64,000 bases of DNA. Origin: Paraburkholderia flava (lineage in GTDB: Bacteria; Pseudomonadota; Gammaproteobacteria; Burkholderiales; Burkholderiaceae). The DNA lies in contig NZ_SMRO01000001.1 in NCBI RefSeq assembly GCF_004359985.1, positions 62,001-126,000 on the forward strand, in the 5' to 3' direction. This document shows, in pieces, positions 16,344-26,332 of the stretch. A program made the translations under genes and the position numbers. Position 1 is the first letter of the stretch; the number at the start of each line of letters is the position of its first letter. The notes under the pieces are model-generated. The model did no database searches. It was not told the DNA's origin and saw only the letters and a program-made list of their open reading frames with translations.

Positions 16344-18302
16344 ATGCAAATCCGCTCGTGGCGCAGCGCCGGTATCGGCGCAAAACTCGCTTTCTTTTCG
16401 TGTGCGCTGGTCGCGCTGATGTTCGCCGTGTTCACGTGGGCACTGACCCATTCGGCCGCGACCCAGGTCAACGACGAGGCGCTCGCCAGAATGCGCAGCG
16501 ACGATCGCGCGGTCGCACAGATGATCGCGCTGTACAACCGAGGCCTGATCGCCGAAGTCGATCGCTTCATGATGCTGTTCGCGAGCTTCGTGCCGGGTCC
16601 ATACGCGCTCGACGATACACAGAAGATCGACGTCAGCGGCACGGCGACACCCGGCTTCAAGGCCGGCGACCACACGCTGAATCTCGACTTCACGATCCCC
16701 GACCAGTTCTTCGAGCGCAGCGGCGCGATCTCGACGGTGTTCGAGCGCACCGGCGACGATTTCATCCGCGTGACCACGTCGCTGAAGAAACAGGACGGCA
16801 CGCGCGCAATCGGCACGCTGCTCGACCGCAAGGGGCCCGCGTATGCGCGCGTCGTTTCGGGCCAGGTGTTCAGCGGTCTCGCGACATTGTTCGGCAAGCA
16901 GTACATCACGCAGTACAAACCGGTGACCGACGCGAGCGGTCGCGTGATCGGCGCGTTGTTCGTCGGCGTCGACGTCAGCAGCGAAATCGCGGCGGTGCAG
17001 GACGATATTCGCGGCCTGAAGATCGGCGCGACTGGTTACTACTTCGTGATCGATGCATCGAACGGCGCGAGCCGCGGCCAGTTCCTCGTGCATCCCGCAG
17101 CGGCTGGCAAGCGCGCCGACGATGCGAACGGTCCGTACAGCCAGATGCTCGAGGCCGGCAGCGGCGAACTGTCGTATGCGTCGGCGGACGGCACGCTCGG
17201 CGAAACGACCGCGCGCGACAAGCGCACCGCATTCGTCACCGTGCCCGAGTGGCAGTGGCTGATCGGCGGCGTGGCGTATCGCGACGAGTTGACGGCCGGC
17301 ATCGACGCGACGCGTAACCGCTTTCTGTTGATCGGCTTCGTGCTGGTGCTTGCATTCGCGGCTGCGTTTGTGTTCACGGTGCGCGCGCTCGTCACGCGGC
17401 CGCTCGATGCGGCGGCGAAGGCATCGGAGCGTTTCGCGGCCGGCGATCTGAGCGTGCGGGTCGCAGACGGGCAGGAGCGGGGCGACGAGATCGGCCGCCT
17501 GATGCTCGCGATCGACGGCATCGGCCACGGTCTCGCGAAGATCGTCGCTCAGGTGCGCGGCGCGTCGGCGGACATGACGGTCGGCACCGAACGGATCGCG
17601 ACGGGCAGCGGCGATATCGCCACGCGCATCGCGACGCAGGCGAGCAGCCTTGAAGAAACCGCGGCGAGCATGGAGGAATTGACGTCGACGGTCCAGCAGA
17701 ACGCGGCGCATGCGGCGCAGGCCAACTCGCTCGTCGCGAGCGCCGCGCAGGCGGCGCTTGACGGCGGCGCGGCGGTCGAGCGCGTCGTGTCGACGATGGG
17801 CGAGATCAACCGGTCGGCGCAGAAGATCGCCGACATCACCGCGGTGATCGAAGGGATCGCGTTTCAGACCAACATCCTCGCGTTGAACGCGGCGGTCGAG
17901 TCAGCGCGTGCAGGCGAGCACGGCAAGGGCTTCGCGGTGGTGGCCGGCGAAGTGCGTGCGCTCGCGCAACGCAGCGCGGCCGCGGTCAAGGAGATCGACA
18001 CGTTGATCGCGGATTCGGTCGGCAAGGTCGATGCGGGTTACAGAATCGCAGGCGATGCGCGCACGACGATGCAGGCGATCGTTGAGCGCGTCGAGAAAGT
18101 GCGGACGATCATGGCTGATATTGGCGTTGCGTCGCGCGAGCAGTCGGGCGGCATCGAACAGGTGAACATCGCGGTGACGCAGATCGGCGAGGCGACGCAG
18201 CAGAATGCGTCGCTGGTGGGGGCGGCTGAACATGCGGCCGCCGATCTGCGCGAGCAGGCGGCCCGGCTGGCGCAGGCGGTTAGTGCGTTTCGGCTGGATT
18301 AG
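16344..18302 (+). CDS. Methyl-accepting chemotaxis protein
   Basis: The 652-residue receptor has an N-terminal membrane helix (about residues 9-33) and a large periplasmic Cache-type sensor (about 35-320) with the motif [21 protein letters not shown] second helix around 325-350 is followed by a HAMP domain and the MCP signalling domain. The highly conserved hairpin tip is present ([20 protein letters not shown], then [20 protein letters not shown]). Methylation-type Gln/Glu pairs flank it. Cache sensors bind small organic acids or amino acids. ATG 16344 fits a normal MCP N-terminus. Transcription is probably from the sigma-28 promoter at 16168. The gene converges with folA. Confidence 0.95.
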   Translation: MQIRSWRSAGIGAKLAFFSCALVALMFAVFTWALTHSAATQVNDEALARMRSDDRAVAQMIALYNRGLIAEVDRFMMLFASFVPGPYALDDTQKIDVSGTATPGFKAGDHTLNLDFTIPDQFFERSGAISTVFERTGDDFIRVTTSLKKQDGTRAIGTLLDRKGPAYARVVSGQVFSGLATLFGKQYITQYKPVTDASGRVIGALFVGVDVSSEIAAVQDDIRGLKIGATGYYFVIDASNGASRGQFLVHPAAAGKRADDANGPYSQMLEAGSGELSYASADGTLGETTARDKRTAFVTVPEWQWLIGGVAYRDELTAGIDATRNRFLLIGFVLVLAFAAAFVFTVRALVTRPLDAAAKASERFAAGDLSVRVADGQERGDEIGRLMLAIDGIGHGLAKIVAQVRGASADMTVGTERIATGSGDIATRIATQASSLEETAASMEELTSTVQQNAAHAAQANSLVASAAQAALDGGAAVERVVSTMGEINRSAQKIADITAVIEGIAFQTNILALNAAVESARAGEHGKGFAVVAGEVRALAQRSAAAVKEIDTLIADSVGKVDAGYRIAGDARTTMQAIVERVEKVRTIMADIGVASREQSGGIEQVNIAVTQIGEATQQNASLVGAAEHAAADLREQAARLAQAVSAFRLD

Positions 18303-18335
18303 ACGCGATTGATTTCACGCAATCGCTAACAATCG

Positions 18336-18824
18336 CTAACGCGAGCGAGCGTAGGTGCGGTAGCGATACGGTATCGCGCCGCTTACCTCGACGTTGCTGG
18401 TCAATACAAAATCGGCAGGTAGCGCGGGGAAATGCGCATTGCCGTCCACCTGCAGATCGATTTCTGTCAGGTGCACGAGGTCCGCGTACGACATGAACAT
18501 CGCGTAGATCTGCTGACCGCCGGCGATCAACGCCTGCGGTCGCGGGTCCGCTGCAATCACTGCCGACGCTTCGGCAAACGAAGCGACGCATCGCACGCCA
18601 GCTAGATCGCGAGCCTGCGTGCCGATCACGACAACGTCGCGGTCCGGCAGCGGTTTGCCGATCGACTCATACGTCCTGCGTCCCATCACGACGAGTTGCC
18701 GCACGGTCAGCTCGCGAAAACGCTTCTGCTCGCCGGGGATTTTCCACGGGATATCGTTTCCGGCGCCGATCACGCGATTGGCTGCCATTGCGGCGACTAG
18801 CACGATCTGTTTGTTTTCCAGCAT
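18336..18824 (-). CDS. folA: Dihydrofolate reductase
   Basis: The 162-residue protein reduces dihydrofolate to tetrahydrofolate with NADPH. Family motifs are in order: AANRVIGAGNDIPWKIPGEQ with the active-site acidic residue as Glu instead of the Asp of E. coli FolA, VVMGRRTYESIGKPLPDR for NADPH, and GGQQIYAMF near the C-terminus. The length matches bacterial DHFRs. It is convergent with the chemoreceptor gene and isolated from thyA in this window, so it could be a second DHFR copy rather than the housekeeping one. An ATG at 18824 is the only reasonable start. Confidence 0.92.
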   Translation of the reverse strand: MLENKQIVLVAAMAANRVIGAGNDIPWKIPGEQKRFRELTVRQLVVMGRRTYESIGKPLPDRDVVVIGTQARDLAGVRCVASFAEASAVIAADPRPQALIAGGQQIYAMFMSYADLVHLTEIDLQVDGNAHFPALPADFVLTSNVEVSGAIPYRYRTYARSR

Positions 18825-19356
18825 GGTTGTTTCAGGGTGCGTGGAGTGGCGATCATTTTAAAAGCTGTTGAAGTGCACCGACACTGAATAGCCGTCGCGG
18901 TCGCAGTTTTTTAGCCCGTGTGGCCGGATCATGCTGCAAAAGATTGTGTCCGGGTCTGGCAAACGCCAGCAACGTCCCTGTTTGGCAAGTCGACATCGTC
19001 ATCTGAATTGCCGTGAGCATAACGACTCAACGCGTGGTGCTTACCAGATCGGATCGGCTTGCTGGGACTCGTCCTGAATTAATCAGTCACAGCACATCGC
19101 GGATACGCTTGAGATCATCCAGATCGAAATGGTTGCGTATATCTTTGGGCTACTCAAACTGTGCGCGCTACTGCGCTGTGACGGATTGATCCTTTGGTGA
19201 TCGCGTGAGTGGACTCGGTCTTCGAGGTCGACCGTGGTCATGACGGCCTGTGCGCGAACGTCGTCTATGCACTGACCTGCAGATGTGTTCCAGCAACACA
19301 TGTACTGCTGCATCCGCTTCCGTACAGGCCACCGGTTTCAGCAACAGGAGAAACGG
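18825..19356. other. Gene-free stretch between folA and vgrG
   Basis: This 532-base interval contains no frame with a credible protein. The only open frame (minus strand, around 19083-19313) has no family features or ribosome site. Its composition is less GC-rich than its surroundings, which fits the edge of an acquired type VI cassette. Promoters for folA and vgrG must lie here but no confident box was recognised. Confidence 0.5.
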
Positions 19357-22074
19357 ATGAGAGAGAAACGTGAAGACTCAAACCGGCTCCGCGTCGTCAC
19401 ACTATCGGGTGCAGCCCTGCCGACGCATGCAGGCGAGCCGGTACTGCTGCCCGTGCGCCTGCACGGCAAAGAGAAGCTCGGCCACCTGTACGACTACACG
19501 CTGTCGCTGAAGACCGCACACGCACCGACACTCCCCGTATGGGAAGCCCGCGAACGGGTCGTGCCCGAGCGGCTGACCGGCACCGAGGTCACGGTGTCCA
19601 TCGCCTTTGACGGCAAGGGCACCTTCATCGCCGGCGTACCCGGTGGCGCAGGCCTCGATCGGATGGGCGCAGGCACACGCGAGATAACCGGCCTCGTCAC
19701 GCGGCTGAGCTTCACCGGCGAGGACGACCGGCACGCGTACTACACGATGCGCGTGCGTCCGTGGCTGTGGCTCGCCACACGCAACCGCGAGAACCGCCTG
19801 TTCCAGAACCAGAGCGCGGTGGCGATCACGGAGACGATCCTCGGTTGCGCCCGCTACCCGTTCCGCTACGAACTGCGCCTGGGCGCCGTGGGCCTGCACG
19901 GCCGCTATCCGGTGCGTGACTACGTGCGCCAGCTCTGGGAGTCGGACTTCGACTTCCTGACCCGCCTGTGGCGCGAGTGGGGAATCTATTACTTCATGGA
20001 TGGCGCCACCCTGGTGCTCTGCGATTCGCCCGGCGCGCACCGCCCGCACGGCAACATGTACGACACGCTGCGCTATCACGCCCCCGACGGCGCACGCATC
20101 GACGAGGAACACATCCACCGCCTGAAGGTATCGCGCTCACTCACCGCAGGCGCGGTCAGCCTGACCGACTACGACCCGACGCAGTCCCGCGCCCGGATGA
20201 CCGTCACCGTGGACCGCCACAGCGATATCGCGTTCAGCCACGCCGAGCACTACGGCTGGGGCGACTACGCGCAGCCACTGGCCGGGGCACTGGGGTTATC
20301 AGGCGCACCCAACGACCACGACGCCGAGGCACGTTATCTGGCCGGCGTACGGGTAGATGCACAGCGCGGCAGGAGCATACGCGCGAAAGGCATCGGAAAC
20401 CTGCGCGGCCTGGCCACCGGCCATACGTTCCACCTGACGGGCCATCCGCAGAAGCGGGCGAATGCCGAATACCTGGTGGTCTCCACGACACTCGACATCC
20501 GCAACAACGGCGACACGAGCGGTACGGACGCGTACCGCTGCGAAACCCGGTTCGGGGTACAGCCGGCCAGCACGTTCTTCCGCAACCGCCTGAAGCGCAA
20601 ACCGCACGCCCCGGCGGAAACCGCCATGGTGGTGGGCCCGGCCGGCCAGCCGATGTGGGTCGATGGCTATGCACGGGTCAAGGTCCAGTTCGTGTGGGAC
20701 CGGCTCGGCAATCACGACGAACACGCGAGCTGCTGGATCCGGGTGTCCTCGCCGTGGCAGGGCAGCGGGTTCGGCTTCGTGGCGCTGCCGCGCATCGGAC
20801 AGGAAGTGACGGTGACTTATCACGAGGGAGATCCGGACAGGCCGTACGTATCGGACCGTCAGGTGAACCAGTTCAACCCGCCACCCTGGGAACTCCCCCG
20901 GAACCAGGCGCTGACGGGCTGGCGCAGCAGGGGGCTGAATGGCAGCCAGGCGAACCAGGTGGTGGTCGACGACACGCCGGGCCGGCTGCAGGTGCAACTG
21001 ACGAGCGATCACGCGCAGTCGCGGCTGGTGCTGGGCTACAACACGCGCATCGAGGGCCGGGCGGGGCGGCAGCAGGCACGCGGCGAAGGCTTCGAGCTGG
21101 CGACGATGGCGTGGGGCGTGATGCGGGCGAACCGGGGGATGCTGCTCACCACCGACGCGCGCGAAGGCGCAACGGCACTGGTGAAGGACATCGGCGAGAG
21201 CGTGGCACGGCTGACGCAGGCGCGCGAGCAGCACGCAGAGATGGCGCAGCTTGCGCGGCGGCATGGGGCGCAGGAAAACGGTATCAACCAGGACGGGGCC
21301 ACGCAGGCGATCGGGATGCAGAACGAGGCGATCAGGGGCAGTCAAACAGGAGCGCCATTCCCGGAGATAAGCCGGCCGGACCTGATGCTGGCGAGCGCGG
21401 CGGGGATCGGGATGACGGCGGCGGAGAACGTTCACGTTGCCAGCCAGCACGATCATGCGGTGACCGCAGGGCGAGACGTGAGCATCGTATCGGGCCGCTC
21501 GCTGCTGACCTCGGTGAGAGGCGCGATCTCGCTGTTCGCATCGCAGCTCGGCATCCGGCTCTACGCGGGTAAAGGAAAAGTAGAGATCCAGGCGCAGGGC
21601 GATGCGATGGCGCTCGCGGCGCTCAGGGACCTGACGGTCACGAGTACGGACGGGAAGATCGTGCTCAATGCGGCAAAGGAGATCTGGCTCGGTGCAGGTG
21701 GCTCGTTTATCCAGATCACAGGGAACGGGATCGTGAATGGCACCAGCGGGCAGATCCTGGAAAAGTGTGCAGGGTGGAGCAAGGAAGCTGCCACGTCGGA
21801 ACATGCGGCGTTACCCGATCTGCCGACCGGAGAGATGACCGGTGAATGGGTGACGTTCGTGAATCACGCAACAGGCCGCCCACTGGCGAAATATCCGTAC
21901 CGTCTGGATGCCGGCGACGGGCGGCTAACTGACGGCATCAGCGAGGCAAATGGCCGCACCGCTCAGGTGTTTGCTCCGACGAGCCGCGCTGTCGCGGTAA
22001 CAACGACGGCCGGTCAACATGAACCCGATACCTGGCACGTTCCGCTTCGTGACGTGCTGGATAACGCTGTCTGA
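19357..22074 (+). CDS. vgrG: Type VI secretion tip protein VgrG with DUF2345 and transthyretin-like tail
   Basis: This 905-residue spike protein has a gp27/gp5-like core. The N-terminal part contains LHGRYPVRDYVRQLWESDFD and the RxWGIYYF-type motif. The gp5 OB-fold contains DGYARVKVQFVWDR, and SCWIRVSSPWQGSGFG precedes the glycine-rich GFGFVALPRIGQEVTVTYHE. DUF2345 follows (about 690-820). The last 80 residues (EWVTFVNHATGRPLAKYPYR, then RLTDGISEANGRTAQVF) look like a transthyretin-like domain, known in E. coli VgrG1 to bind a cargo effector. ATG 19357 follows CAGGAGAAACGG; the frame upstream lacks a site. The next gene, a nuclease, is the likely cargo. No sheath or membrane-complex genes are nearby, so this is an orphan cluster. 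Confidence 0.93.
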   Translation: MREKREDSNRLRVVTLSGAALPTHAGEPVLLPVRLHGKEKLGHLYDYTLSLKTAHAPTLPVWEARERVVPERLTGTEVTVSIAFDGKGTFIAGVPGGAGLDRMGAGTREITGLVTRLSFTGEDDRHAYYTMRVRPWLWLATRNRENRLFQNQSAVAITETILGCARYPFRYELRLGAVGLHGRYPVRDYVRQLWESDFDFLTRLWREWGIYYFMDGATLVLCDSPGAHRPHGNMYDTLRYHAPDGARIDEEHIHRLKVSRSLTAGAVSLTDYDPTQSRARMTVTVDRHSDIAFSHAEHYGWGDYAQPLAGALGLSGAPNDHDAEARYLAGVRVDAQRGRSIRAKGIGNLRGLATGHTFHLTGHPQKRANAEYLVVSTTLDIRNNGDTSGTDAYRCETRFGVQPASTFFRNRLKRKPHAPAETAMVVGPAGQPMWVDGYARVKVQFVWDRLGNHDEHASCWIRVSSPWQGSGFGFVALPRIGQEVTVTYHEGDPDRPYVSDRQVNQFNPPPWELPRNQALTGWRSRGLNGSQANQVVVDDTPGRLQVQLTSDHAQSRLVLGYNTRIEGRAGRQQARGEGFELATMAWGVMRANRGMLLTTDAREGATALVKDIGESVARLTQAREQHAEMAQLARRHGAQENGINQDGATQAIGMQNEAIRGSQTGAPFPEISRPDLMLASAAGIGMTAAENVHVASQHDHAVTAGRDVSIVSGRSLLTSVRGAISLFASQLGIRLYAGKGKVEIQAQGDAMALAALRDLTVTSTDGKIVLNAAKEIWLGAGGSFIQITGNGIVNGTSGQILEKCAGWSKEAATSEHAALPDLPTGEMTGEWVTFVNHATGRPLAKYPYRLDAGDGRLTDGISEANGRTAQVFAPTSRAVAVTTTAGQHEPDTWHVPLRDVLDNAV

Positions 22075-22100
22075 TCCATTCAATAGCAGGCATCCAGAGC

Positions 22101-22970
22101 ATGGCTGAACCGGTATATCGAAACATTGGCAACTCGCGCACCTTGCCGGAACCGCGCGGCAAGACAATTGCTGTATTACCCCCGGACGATGTCGCATACC
22201 TGTGCAAGCGCATTTGCCTATGCGAATGCAGGCCGTTGATTTCCAGCAAAGGTCGTCAGCTCAAGCAGCGTTGCGTGACAGTGAGTGTGCGCAACGATTG
22301 CGACTATCGCGAACAGGTCTGGAAATACAAGGGTGAAGTGGGCTACAACATGATCAACAATCCGCCTTCACCGATCATGGCCGCGCTGAAAAGGAATCAG
22401 CCATTTCAATTCCCACTGGGAATGGATACGAAAGCGCTGGAAGAGGCCATTGACCTGGCGAAGCTGACAGGCCGCGCGCAAAAGGGACTGCTGCGTATTC
22501 CGGATGTCGTGATCGTGAAGGACAGGCGCGATTTCGATCTGAGTCAGCGGAACATCGAGTGCGTGGTCGAGATCAAGTTTCCGGGGGATAGATGGCAGAC
22601 CGGTCAAGAGAGAGCCTATGTCCAAATTGCCGGCGATCAAGATCGCTTGAAGCTACTGTCGCCTGCAACGTGCAGTTGCAAGTCATGTGATAAACCTGAG
22701 ACAACACCGGAAATGGTCACTCTGCCAGAGAAGACAGTTGTCCCGGATATGACAAGACGACTCGCGCGAATTCGCGAGCACAACGCGCTGGTGGGAAACG
22801 GCGTCTTACCTGGCCCGAAGCACCCTGAGCCCACTACGCTCGTCAATGTGCTGGAGACCGGGGCGACGGTTGTCGGAGCACTGGCGATCGCCTACGTTGC
22901 AGTGGTTGCAGGCCCACCTCTACTGGTCCTGCTGGTGGTGGGCGGCGCCGCAACTGCAGCCGCGCAGTGA
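22101..22970 (+). CDS. Probable type VI nuclease effector with VRR-Nuc-like domain
   Basis: The 289-residue protein lies 26 bases after vgrG. Residues about 90-180 contain a VRR-Nuc/PD-(D/E)xK pattern: PDVVIVKDRRD (Asp135) and ECVVEIKFPGDRW (Glu157, Lys159), with a Gln at 175 in the following helix. The N-terminal region is Cys-rich (CKRICLCECRPL). The C-terminus ends in a roughly 35-residue hydrophobic segment (VVGALAIAYVAVVAGPPLLV). VRR-Nuc toxins delivered by the T6SS are known in Salmonella (TseV family) and act on DNA. No PAAR motif is visible, so delivery probably depends on the VgrG tail. The call is by motif and context; toxicity is untested. Confidence 0.78.
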   Translation: MAEPVYRNIGNSRTLPEPRGKTIAVLPPDDVAYLCKRICLCECRPLISSKGRQLKQRCVTVSVRNDCDYREQVWKYKGEVGYNMINNPPSPIMAALKRNQPFQFPLGMDTKALEEAIDLAKLTGRAQKGLLRIPDVVIVKDRRDFDLSQRNIECVVEIKFPGDRWQTGQERAYVQIAGDQDRLKLLSPATCSCKSCDKPETTPEMVTLPEKTVVPDMTRRLARIREHNALVGNGVLPGPKHPEPTTLVNVLETGATVVGALAIAYVAVVAGPPLLVLLVVGGAATAAAQ

Positions 22971-22988
22971 CGCCGAGGAGTGAAACAT

Positions 22989-24239
22989 ATGAACATCTGG
23001 ACGCAATATCTGAAGTACCGCAACGACTTGATCTACACAGCGAACGACAGTGACATGGTCAAGGTATGCGTGGGGCTGTCGGGCACGTTCTACTTCTGGA
23101 ATGGTGAGACGCGTGAAAGCCGGCTTGCAGTGATGCGTTGCTTCGAACGGTTTCAGAAGCTTTTTGGGTCACGCGTTAAATGGGTTGTACCTAACGAGGA
23201 TGCTGAAAGCTCCGGGGTAGAGATCGAGCCGGACAACAACATATCGTCGATGCGTAGCTACATCACAACGATGGACGCGGATGACGAAATGGACTGGCGC
23301 ATCTCGGGGGGACGTTCAGCGGATGAGGCAAGCGATTGCTACATCGCCGCGCTTACTGTTCGTCAATGGGAAATCCAGGTTCGCAACCCGCTGTCATGGC
23401 TGAATTTCGCGATGCCGATCGAAGTTGTCTATGGACCGGAAGGCGATCATCAGGTTTTTGTCGATTTCATCCGCTTTTGCTGTGAGCAATTGCGGCCATG
23501 GCACGGTATTGCCGGACTGGCATCGCTATTACCGCAAGACAAATTTGAGTCGCTACCGGCCGAGTTCGATTTGCAGCAGCGCTATTTCGGGTTGGAGACG
23601 GTCGCAAGTGGTTTTCATCTAATGGACCATCTCCAAAATCATCTCAAAGGCGCGAACTGGCTCACGATGTTCGACAAGGCGTTTCCAGCAACGATTACGC
23701 AGAACGATTGGGAAACGCTGAGGAACACGCCGGGCATCCAGATATGGAAAGCCGGACACACATACGTACTACAGGCCGGGGATCAGCCAACGCTTGGACC
23801 AGTACCCGATGGCATTCCGCCTCTCTACAAAGTCGTGAGCGACATCATCAAACCGATGCGCTTAACGCCGATGCGTAGTTTCCACATTGGCTCGATGACC
23901 GGTGCAATTCATTTTAACGGTCGCACGAGCGAGCTCTGGTCGCAGCGATTCGACGCGCCCGGAATCTGGCCACCGTATCCGGATCAGATTGAGTTCAACC
24001 AGATTGACGGGACAGTCGACGAATACGCCGCGCAACCTGCCATCACGCCGGAACGTCAACCACCTGCCGAGTTACCGCAGCGTGCGGTCATCCGTGCGCT
24101 GCCGGGTCAACCCTGTCCGCAGGAAGGCGAATGGTTCAGTCCGCTGGTCAAGAGACGGGTTCACGTCAAGGCTGGTGAACCGATGCCCGGCCCCGAACTA
24201 ACGGAGCAAGGCATGGTGATCTGGTACCTGCGCACCTGA
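22989..24239 (+). CDS. Type VI immunity protein, DUF3396/TsiV-like
   Basis: This 416-residue protein resembles the 'type VI immunity family protein' (DUF3396). Features include LSGTFYFWNGETRESRLAVM near the N-terminus, a central WLNFAMPIEVVYG, and a middle block with WHGIAGLASLLP and LNHLKG-like helices. The end GQPCPQEGEWFSPL with MVIWYLR is a short C-terminal module seen in other polymorphic-toxin immunity proteins. ATG 22989 is preferred because GAGGAG stands eight bases upstream; the GTG at 22980 lies inside that site. It follows the nuclease gene by 18 bases and probably protects against it. Other DUF3396 proteins neutralise unrelated effectors, so the pairing rests on position. Confidence 0.8.
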   Translation: MNIWTQYLKYRNDLIYTANDSDMVKVCVGLSGTFYFWNGETRESRLAVMRCFERFQKLFGSRVKWVVPNEDAESSGVEIEPDNNISSMRSYITTMDADDEMDWRISGGRSADEASDCYIAALTVRQWEIQVRNPLSWLNFAMPIEVVYGPEGDHQVFVDFIRFCCEQLRPWHGIAGLASLLPQDKFESLPAEFDLQQRYFGLETVASGFHLMDHLQNHLKGANWLTMFDKAFPATITQNDWETLRNTPGIQIWKAGHTYVLQAGDQPTLGPVPDGIPPLYKVVSDIIKPMRLTPMRSFHIGSMTGAIHFNGRTSELWSQRFDAPGIWPPYPDQIEFNQIDGTVDEYAAQPAITPERQPPAELPQRAVIRALPGQPCPQEGEWFSPLVKRRVHVKAGEPMPGPELTEQGMVIWYLRT

Positions 24240-24380
24240 CGCAACGAGTGATCAAACAGGTTGAGTGCAAAAAGACGTCCTGCTAAACGACGGGGCGCTC
24301 ACGGCAACCCAACCCCTAAGCCCCCGATCCTGAATTAGTGCGAACACACGCGAACCGCCGCACATCGCGTCGACACTACC

Positions 24381-24830
24381 TTACTTCCCCATCGCCGCCG
24401 CCCCCTTAACCGCACACTGCGCAACCACCTTCTCCCCATCCCCAAACGCAAACGTCATCGGCACCGTCGTTCCAACCTTCAAAGGCTTGCGCGGCTGCTC
24501 AAGCATCACATGATAGTTACCCGGCGCAAACGTCAGCGTGCCCCCAGCCGGCACCGCGACGCGATCGACCATCGCCATCGACGAAGTGCTGCCGTTGCTC
24601 TGCGTCTGATGCAGCATCGCCATGCCGAATGCGTCGCTCTTCACGCCGGTGAGGTCGACTGGTTTGTCGCTCATGTTCATCACGCTGAAGTAGCCGCCCG
24701 ACGGCAGGTTGCCGGGCAGCAGACGGATCCAGCAGTCCGAGACCATCATCGCGGAAGGGTCCGCAGCGAGCGCGGGTACAGCTGCACCGCACAGCGCAGC
24801 GACCAGCAGAGTTTTGATCGACAGGTTCAT
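24381..24830 (-). CDS. Periplasmic copper chaperone PCu(A)C
   Basis: The 149-residue protein has a signal peptide (MNLSIKTLLVAALCGAAVPA, cleaved near ALAAD) and a PCu(A)C domain. The copper ligands follow the family pattern: His in AMLHQTQ, Met in SMAMVDR, and the pair in GNYHVMLEQ. PCu(A)C proteins carry Cu(I) in the periplasm, for example to cytochrome oxidase. The gene is last in a minus-strand series with a PepSY protein, a TonB receptor and a DUF2946 protein. This suggests that the operon handles copper. Confidence 0.92.
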   Translation of the reverse strand: MNLSIKTLLVAALCGAAVPALAADPSAMMVSDCWIRLLPGNLPSGGYFSVMNMSDKPVDLTGVKSDAFGMAMLHQTQSNGSTSSMAMVDRVAVPAGGTLTFAPGNYHVMLEQPRKPLKVGTTVPMTFAFGDGEKVVAQCAVKGAAAMGK

Positions 24831-24863
24831 CAGGTTCTCCGGTAAATAAATGCCATGGTACGG

Positions 24864-26318
24864 TCAGGACGCAACGGCGTCAGGCGTGCGGCCGAACACC
24901 AGACGGTCGGCAAGCCACACGACGACGAGCGTCCCGCCCATCAATGGAAATACGATGCCGAGCAGCACGAGCCCGGTCTTCCAGCCGCGCATCGGCGGCG
25001 CTGCGCGTTCCCGCGAAGGCGCGGCAAGCACGCCCTGTGTGCGCGACGGCCGGCGCATCCACCACATCGTAAAGCCCGTCACGGCCATCGCCGCGAGCCC
25101 GAGCGACAGCACGGTACACACGATCTGGTTCGCCAGCCCAAAGTAGCGCCCCATATGCAACGACGTGCCATACGATACGGCCTTCGACACCGGACCATAG
25201 TCGCGATAGCGAATGTCCTTCAACACCGCGCCGCTGTACTGGTCGAGATAGATCGTGCGCTCCTGCTGCGGATCGGACGGGAAGTACGATACCGCGTACA
25301 CGCCGTCGGGTGACGTCGGCAGCGCAATTTCATAGCCGCCGGTCAGGCCGAGCTTGCGCAGCGACTCGACGACGCGCGCAAGCGACCACGCGGCGGAGGA
25401 CACATCGGGAGACTTCGGCACCGGCACCGCACCCGTGGCCCACGGCACGTTCGCAAGCGGCAGATCGTCCATCGTCATGCCGGGCATCGAGTCCATCTCC
25501 GACGACGCGTGATGATGCGCGGGGGCAGAGGTTGCAGTCGCCGCCGCACCAGGCACCGTCGAGCGCAACGTCGTCCCACCCCACGCACCGCGCGGCGACC
25601 CCAGGTTCACACTCGTCGCGAGCGACTTGAACTGCTTGCCCCACGAGCCCGTCCATGGCAATCCGGTCACGACGAACGCAATCGCGCCGACCGCTAGCCA
25701 GATTCCGAGCGCCGCATGCAGACTCTTCCAGCGCGCGCGCCCAGGCACCGACAGACGCGGCACCAGCGCGCTTCGCAATGTCGCCCCCGCACGCGGCCAC
25801 CACAACGCGATGCCCGTCGCGATCATCACAAGTGTCCAGCACGCGACCAGCTCCATTACCAGCTCGCCCGGTTTGCCGAGCAGCAGCTTGCGATGGATCA
25901 TCCGGTCGACCTGCATGAAGCGGCGCTCGACCGACAGCGTACCGAGCACCTCACCGTCGTACGGATTCAGATATACGCTTTCCTTGCCCCCGTGCGGCAC
26001 GCGAAACACGAACTCGGCGCTGCGATCAGGCGTCACCGGGATGCGTGCGGCAACCGCCGTCGAGCCCGGCGGCAACGCGGCGCGTGCTTTCGCGAGCAGC
26101 GCGTCTTCGCTCAACTGCGGAGTAGATTGCGGCGCGACGATCAGTCGATGCGGGTACAGCAGCGGTTCGATCTGCGGCTGAAAACAGTAGATCGTGCCCG
26201 TGATCGCGAGGATCACGAGGAACGGCATCACGAACAGACCCGCATAGAAATGCCAGCGCCATAGCGTGCGGTAGCCGCGACCGGGGCGCGTCGAATCGCT
26301 CGAAGAAGAAGTAGACAT
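24864..26318 (-). CDS. PepSY-associated membrane protein (iron/copper uptake type)
   Basis: The 484-residue protein is a PepSY-TM family inner-membrane protein. It starts with WRWHFYAGLFVMPFLVILAI and has three further membrane segments (including LVACWTLVMIATGIALWWPR) flanking two PepSY-like periplasmic regions. These proteins accompany TonB-dependent receptors and are thought to reduce or pass on metal or siderophore. A Met/His-rich insert (HHHASSEMDSMPGMTMDDL, about residues 295-315) could bind copper. ATG 26318 is chosen for the family start; the frame remains open further upstream as antisense of the receptor gene. It follows the receptor by 14 bases. Confidence 0.88.
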   Translation of the reverse strand: MSTSSSSDSTRPGRGYRTLWRWHFYAGLFVMPFLVILAITGTIYCFQPQIEPLLYPHRLIVAPQSTPQLSEDALLAKARAALPPGSTAVAARIPVTPDRSAEFVFRVPHGGKESVYLNPYDGEVLGTLSVERRFMQVDRMIHRKLLLGKPGELVMELVACWTLVMIATGIALWWPRAGATLRSALVPRLSVPGRARWKSLHAALGIWLAVGAIAFVVTGLPWTGSWGKQFKSLATSVNLGSPRGAWGGTTLRSTVPGAAATATSAPAHHHASSEMDSMPGMTMDDLPLANVPWATGAVPVPKSPDVSSAAWSLARVVESLRKLGLTGGYEIALPTSPDGVYAVSYFPSDPQQERTIYLDQYSGAVLKDIRYRDYGPVSKAVSYGTSLHMGRYFGLANQIVCTVLSLGLAAMAVTGFTMWWMRRPSRTQGVLAAPSRERAAPPMRGWKTGLVLLGIVFPLMGGTLVVVWLADRLVFGRTPDAVAS

Positions 26319-26332
26319 CGCATGCTCCTCGT

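Noticed and set aside
16320..17711. Long minus-strand frame opposite the chemoreceptor gene
   Set aside because: The sense strand codes for a complete methyl-accepting protein. The antisense product has no family features.
19083..19313. 76-codon minus-strand frame upstream of vgrG
   Set aside because: No ribosome site, no family and no hydrophobic or repeat pattern; likely chance.
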